From: Notolepis coatsorum
Taxonomy: Eukaryota; Chordata; Actinopteri; Aulopiformes; Paralepididae
Direction: 5' to 3'
Assembly (NCBI GenBank): GCA_963971535.1
Contig: OZ020592.1
Span: forward strand, 120,687,821-120,751,820
DNA length: 64,000 nt
Part shown: one piece after another, positions 58,901-64,000 of the stretch
Layout: every line of letters starts with the position of its first letter
Numbering within the stretch: the first letter of the stretch is position 1
Position numbers and translations under genes: made by a program
The notes under the pieces: model-generated
What the model saw: the letters and a program-made list of their open reading frames with translations, nothing else
What the model was told of the DNA's origin: nothing
Database searches by the model: none

Positions 58901-59427
58901 CTTTAGTGACTCTTCTGCCGTCCGGTCCTTGCGAAGGACGAAGATGTGGTCTGCCGGTTCTATTGCGTGATTCGGGACATCTGGACTCAGCCAAGTTTCT
59001 GTGAAACAGAGGACGTTACAATCCCGAATGTCCCTCTGGAATTGGATCCGTGCTCTGATGTCGTCCAGTTTATTTCCTATCGATTGCATATATGCTGGGC
59101 AATGTGGTTCTGTGTCGTTTGGACCTCAGTCTGTTCCGGACTCCGGCTCTCTTCCCTCTTCGTCGTGGCGTCTCCTGGCTTTGGCCACGGCCACAACAAA
59201 GGATCTCCGCTGGCCATTGTTGTTGTTCGGCAATCCGATTCAGAGAGCAATCCAATCGGTACGTTTTCTTTAATCCAATGTCAATGATTGACTGACGGTC
59301 ATACACGTATAATGCACCAACAGTAGGTGCAAATAAAACTCTTAATACTATAAAAATTAACAAAAGAAAGCACAGTCTCGACGGAGCGATCAGAGAGGCA
59401 GCCGTTCGTTGCGGCGCCATGATCACT
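55995..59427 (-). mobile_element. Rex1/Babar LINE, nearly full length with long ORF
   Basis: An 873-residue frame (56468-59089) holds an APE-type endonuclease (CNVLCFTETWLSPDVPNHA, LVLGDFNSARL, GKSDHAAIFLLP) and RT (KAAGPDGIPGRVL, PLQFAYRPNRSTEDAI, RMLFIDYSSAFNTIVPSKLI, GAPQGCVLSPLLYSLYTHD, catalytic IIKFADDTVVVG), then the Rex1-typical end YLGAHISEDLTWTTHID and RLRRSFYPQAIRLLNEQ. Upstream, a 118-residue frame (59070-59426) starting near MAPQRTAAS overlaps it in another frame. The 3' UTR ends TAAAGAAACTTGAAGAAACT on the minus strand. The element sits inside the pentanucleotide array, so no target duplication can be told apart. The long open frame suggests a young copy. Confidence 0.92.
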
Positions 59428-61772
59428 GCTCTGTTCTGCTCTGTTCTGTTCTGCTCTGTTCTGCTCTGTTCTGTTCTGCTCTGTTCTGTTCTGCTCTGCT
59501 CTGCTCTGTTCTGCTCTGTTCTGTTCTGCTCTGTTATGCTCTGTTCTAATCTGCTCTGTTCTGCTCTGTTCTGCTCTGCTCTGTTCTGCTCTGATCTGTT
59601 CTGCTCTGATCTGTTCTGTTCTGCTCTGTTCTGCTCTGTTCTGCTCTGTTCTGCTCTGTTCTGCTCTATTCTGCTCTGTTCTGTTCTGATCTGCTCTGTT
59701 CTGCTCTGTCTGCTCTGTTCTGCTCTGCTCTGTTCTGCTCTGTCTGTTCTGTTCTGCTCTGTTCTGCTCTGATCTGTTCTGTTCTGCTCTGATCTGTTCT
59801 GTTCTGCTCTGTTCTGTTCTGCTCTGATCTGTTCTGCTCTGTTCTGCTCTGCTCTGCTCTGTTCTGCTCTGTTTTGTTCTGCTCTGTTCTGTTCTGCTTT
59901 ATTCTATTCTGTTCTGTTCTGTTCTGTTCTGTTCTGCTCTGCTCTGCTCTGATCTGTTCTGTTCTGTTCTGCTCTGATCTGTTCTGTTCTGCTCTGTTCT
60001 GTTCTGCTCTGATCTGTTCTGCTCTGCTCTGTTCTGCTCTGCTCTGCTCTGTTCTGCTCTGTTTTGTTCTGCTCTGTTCTGTTCTGCTTTATTCTGTTCT
60101 GTTCTGTTCTGTTCTGTTCTGCTCTGCTCTGCTCTGCTCTGCTCTGTTCTGCTCTGTTCTGCTCTGTTCTGTTCTGTTCTGCTCTGTTCTGCTCTGTTCT
60201 GCTCTGTTCTGCTCTGCTCTGTTCTGTTCTGCTCTGTTCTGCTTTGTTCTGCTCTGTTCTGTTCTGTTCTGCTCTGTTCTGATCTGCTCTGTTGTTCTGT
60301 TCTGCTCTGTTCTGATCTGTTCTGATCTGCTCTGTTGTTCTGCTCTGTTCTGTTCTGTTCTGTTCTGTTCTGTTCTGTTCTGCTCTGCTCTGCTCTGCTC
60401 TGCTCTGCTCTGTTCTGTTCTGTTCTGTTCTGTTCTGTTCTGCTCTGCTCTGCTCTGCTCTGCTCTGTTCTGCTCTGTTCTGCTCTGTTCTGTTCTGCTC
60501 TGTTCTGCTCTGTTCTGTTCTGTTCTGCTCTGTTCTGCTCTGTTCTGCTCTGTTCTGTTCTGCTCTGTTCTGTTCTGTTCTGTTCTGTTCTGCTCTGTTC
60601 TGCTCTGTTCTGCTCTGTTCTGCTCTGCTCTGTTCTGCTCTGTTCTGTTCTGCTCTGTTCTGCTCTGTTCTGTTCTGTTCTGCTCTGTTCTGCTCTGTTC
60701 TGCTCTGTTCTGTTCTGCTCTGTTCTGTTCTGCTCTGTTCTGCTCTGCTCTGTTCTGCTCTGTTGTTCTGTTCTGCTCTGCTCTGTTCTGTTCTGTTCTG
60801 CTCTGTTCTGTTCTGCTCTGTTGTTCTGCTCTGTTCTGTTCTGCTCTGTTCTGCTCTGCTCTGTTCTGTTCTGTTCTGCTCTGTTCTGTTCTGCTCTGTT
60901 GTTCTGCTCTGTTCTGTTCTGCTCTGTTCTGCTCTGCTCTGTTCTGTTCTGCTCTGTTCTGCTCTGCTCTGCTCTGTTCTGTTCTGCTCTGTTCTGCTCT
61001 GCTCTGCTCTGCTCTGTTCTGCTCTGCTCTGTTCTGTTCTGCTTTGTTCTGCTCTGTTCTGCTCTGCTCTGTTCTGTTCTGCTCTGCTCTGTTCTGTTCT
61101 GTTCTGTTCTGTTCTGTTCTGCTCTGCTCTGTTCTGTTCTGTTCTGTTCTGCTCTGTTCTGCTCTGCTCTGTTCTGTTCTGTTCTGTTCTGCTCTGTTCT
61201 GTTCTGCTCTGTTCTGTTCTGTTCTGTTCTGCTCTGTTCTGCTCTGCTCTGTTCTGCTCTGTTCTGCTCTGTTCTGTTCTGTTCTGCTCTGCTCTGTTCT
61301 GTTCTGCTTTGTTCTGCTCTGCTCTGTTCTGTTCTGCTCTGTTCTGTTCTGTTCTGCTCTGCTCTGTTCTGTTCTGTTCTGTTCTGCTCTGTTCTGCTCT
61401 GCTCTGTTCTGCTCTGTTCTGCTCTGTTCTGCTCTGTTCTGCTCTGTTCTGCTCTGTTCTGTTCTGCTCTGTTCTGTTCTGCTCTGTTCTGTTCTGCTCT
61501 GGTCTGTTCTTCTCTGCTCTGCTCTGTTCTGTTCTGTTCTGCTCTGTTCTGCTCTGCTCTGTTCTGCTCTGTTCTGCTCTGTTCTGCTCTGCTCTGCTCT
61601 GTTCTGCTCTGTTCTGCTCTGCTCTGCTCTGTTCTGCTCTGTTCTGCTCTGTTCTGCTCTGTTCTGCTCTGCTCTGCTCTGTTCTGCTCTGCTCTGTTCT
61701 GCTCTGCTCTGTTCTGTTCTGTTCTGCTCTGTTCTGCTCTGTTCTGCTCTGCTCTGCTCTGCTTTGGTCTGG
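59428..61772. repeat. TCTGY pentanucleotide array, right part
   Basis: About 2.3 kb of TCTGC/TCTGT pentamers with occasional TCTGA and missing bases. Open frames of up to 646 codons on both strands (FCSVLLCS / EQNRAEQS) are artefacts. Near-identical blocks recur, for example TTTTGTTCTGCTCTGTTCTG followed by TTCTGCTTTATTCT at about 55910, 59872 and 60062. Confidence 0.98.
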
Positions 61773-61860
61773 TCAGCCATTTTGTTCTAGAGGCCATATG
61801 GGTCCCATTGCTCTGCTCTTCATCTTCAGCACAACACATACCTGCCTTGCTTAGAACCAG

Positions 61861-61869
61861 GTGTGTGTG

Positions 61870-61954
<85 letters not shown>
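61861..61954. repeat. (GTCT)n and (GT)n microsatellite
   Basis: About fourteen GTCT tetramers followed by about seventeen GT dinucleotides. Confidence 0.97.
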
Positions 61955-61956
<2 letters not shown>

Positions 61957-62189
61957 ATGTCTGTGTATGTTTGCTTACCAAGGTTATGATCTCCTCCAGG
62001 AGGTACGTCTGGAGGAGATCATGCGTCTGGAGGTGATACAGCATGCCATAGTGAGCCTATTGATATTGATGATAAATATCGTTATTGATTAAAAAGAAAA
62101 AAAGGCCTTTAGTTACATCTTTACTTTGGGTCAGAAAGCATGTGAGCAGAGACTGCTCGGTTATTGCTGCTTGACTGACGGCAACAAGC

Positions 62190-62400
62190 GCTCTAAGATT
62201 TGATTTCCTTGGGGAAATTCAGGCATCATAGCAGCACGGGGGAGGGTAGGTACAGGTATGATCAGCCCAGCCCAGCCCACCTCAGCTCTACTCAGCCCAG
62301 CCCAGCCCAGCTCAGCACAGCTCAGCTCAGCCCAGCTCAGCTCCGTCCAGAACCAGCCCAGCCCAGTACAGCCCAGCCCAGGCCAGGCTGGCCCCCAGCG
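62190..62400. repeat. CAGCCCAGC-rich low-complexity sequence
   Basis: After a short Rex1-like tail fragment (TTGATTTCCTTGGGGAAATT near 62199) comes irregular CAGCCCAGCTCAGC sequence. Confidence 0.8.
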
Positions 62401-62419
62401 CATGTGATCGGGCCTTACA

Positions 62420-62885
62420 TGGAGAGGCATGTAGCCTGGCCCCGTGGGGCCCCCGTCTGGGAGAGCGCGGAGCTGATCTGAAGCCAGCCAGGCATGTTGG
62501 CCCCGCCCCGTGGGGCCCCCGTCTGGGAGAGCGCGGAGCTGATCTGAAGCCAGCCAGGCATGTGGCCCCGCCCCGTGGGGCCCCCGTCTGGGAGAGCGCG
62601 GAGCTGATCTGAAGCCAGCCAGGCATGTGGCCCCGCCCCGTGGGGCCCCCGTCTGGGAGAGCGCGGAGCTGATCTGAAGCCAGCCAGGCATGTGGCCCCG
62701 CCCCGTGGGGCCCCCGTCTGGGAGAGCGCGGAGCTGATCTGAAGCCAGCCAGGCATGTGGCCCCGCCCCGTGGGGCCCCCGTCTGGGAGAGCAGGGAGCT
62801 GATCTGAAGCCAGCCAGGCATGTGGCCCCGCCCCGTGGGGCCCCCGTCTGGGAGAGCGCGGAGCTGATCTGAAGCCAGCCAGGAA
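62420..62885. repeat. 65-bp minisatellite (GGGAGAGCGCGGAGCTGATC)
   Basis: About seven nearly identical 65-bp units containing GGCCCCGCCCCGTGGGGCCC. The unit includes a GC-rich self-complementary core (GGCCCC...GGGGCC). Confidence 0.97.
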
Positions 62886-63011
62886 TGCCAGACATTTGAA
62901 GTCAGACTTGTTAAAAAAAGGACAGACAGTTTGGTCAAACAGGCCTAAAATAGCCCACAGACTCCCTGTTCGCCAGGAGGAGCACAGAGCTGCTGCTTCC
63001 CGTAAGAAGGG

Positions 63012-63497
<486 letters not shown>

Positions 63498-64000
63498 GTA
63501 GGGCTGACCTTCGAAGCTTTTTTTGGCAATCGAAGCTTCGGGGGCGAGCTTCGATTTAAATTCGTTACTTCGGGGAAAAGAAATATATATTATAATATTT
63601 TTTTTATTTTTTTTATCTTATGTTGTGGGACTTGTACAGCACTTTGGTAAACTTTGTTGTTTTTAAATGTGCTCTATAAATAAAGTGGATTGGATTAATT
63701 AATTAAGTAGCCCCTTTCGTGACTGTGACGCAGCCAACAAGGTTTCACTCGGCTGCGCTGCCTGGGTGCAGTGGGGCTGCTCTCACAGCCAACGACATGA
63801 CATTACATAATTATGTTGCAACCTTTGTCTATCAAGCAAACAATTATATTTAATTTATAATTTATAATTTATAATTATATCAGACAATGCACCTACAAAA
63901 GCAGATGATTACAATTAAATTAGCCAACTTGGTAACACATTAGTCATAGCAGCATAGGCATAGCCTTATTAATGTTTTGTGTGGCGTCGCCGTCGTGTAC
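63498..64000. mobile_element. hAT-type element, left end only
   Basis: Starts TAGGGCTGACCTTCGAAGCT with GAAGCTTCG-rich subterminal sequence, like the 36031-37220 element. The right end is beyond the window. It contains an L2-type LINE tail at 63625-63690 (GTACAGCACTTTGGTAAACT ... TCTATAAATAAAG). Confidence 0.65.

Noticed and set aside
59428..61772. Open frames of up to 646 codons on both strands (FCSVLLCS / EQNRAEQS)
   Set aside because: Pure TCTGY pentanucleotide repeats. They lack stops in several frames on both strands and have no gene-like composition.

Overview
The window looks like teleost fish DNA. It is dense in transposons typical of teleosts (hAT elements with 8-bp target duplications, Rex1/Babar, L2-type and L1-Tx1 LINEs, tRNA-headed SINEs, DIRS elements) and has very long GT microsatellites and minisatellites. 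The only host gene I can support is AOPEP (aminopeptidase O, formerly C9orf3/ONPEP) on the + strand. Its first coding exon is at 14251-15105, the second starts at 29921, and the third is 31688-31892. Exon phases join cleanly (phase 2, then phase 1). The catalytic exons are not in the window, so 31893-64000 is read as one very large intron containing a 200-N assembly gap. I cannot name the species.

Layout. 1-2437: a minisatellite born from an L2-type LINE, the LINE tail, and a hAT with another L2 fragment nested in it. 2438-5342: a SINE split by a 2.7-kb hAT. 5341-13987: two blocks of one 24-bp-type minisatellite enclose a 6.9-kb DIRS-derived segment (copy A) that carries a 5S rRNA-like sequence, a Tc1/mariner MITE and an L1-Tx1 LINE split by a hAT. 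14251-15105: AOPEP coding exon 1. 15161-21361: three hATs (one holding an L1-Tx1 LINE, one holding transposase remnants), a SINE with perfect target duplication, and palindromic repeats. 22796-27703: a DIRS-type element (copy B) with inverted terminal repeats and an internal complementary region; most of its interior is the inverted counterpart of copy A, including the 5S-like sequence. 27737-29815: LINE and L2 fragments.

29921-31892: AOPEP exons 2 and 3. Exon 2 ends in nine in-frame 39-bp units, each finishing in a splice-donor-like CAG|GTGAG, so any donor choice keeps the reading frame. Exon 3 follows a G-run and a long polypyrimidine tract. 31893-64000: intron 3 holds SINE and Rex1 fragments, a hAT with a nested Harbinger-type element, a 6.1-kb array of a 20-bp unit, a hAT into which a second, structurally complete but decayed DIRS element inserted, a Rex1 LINE with a long open frame inside a TCTGY pentanucleotide array, and several more minisatellites.

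Apart from AOPEP, most of the sequence is nested mobile DNA and satellite expansion. Several nestings can be ordered because target duplications, or a second uninterrupted copy in the same window, show the empty site.
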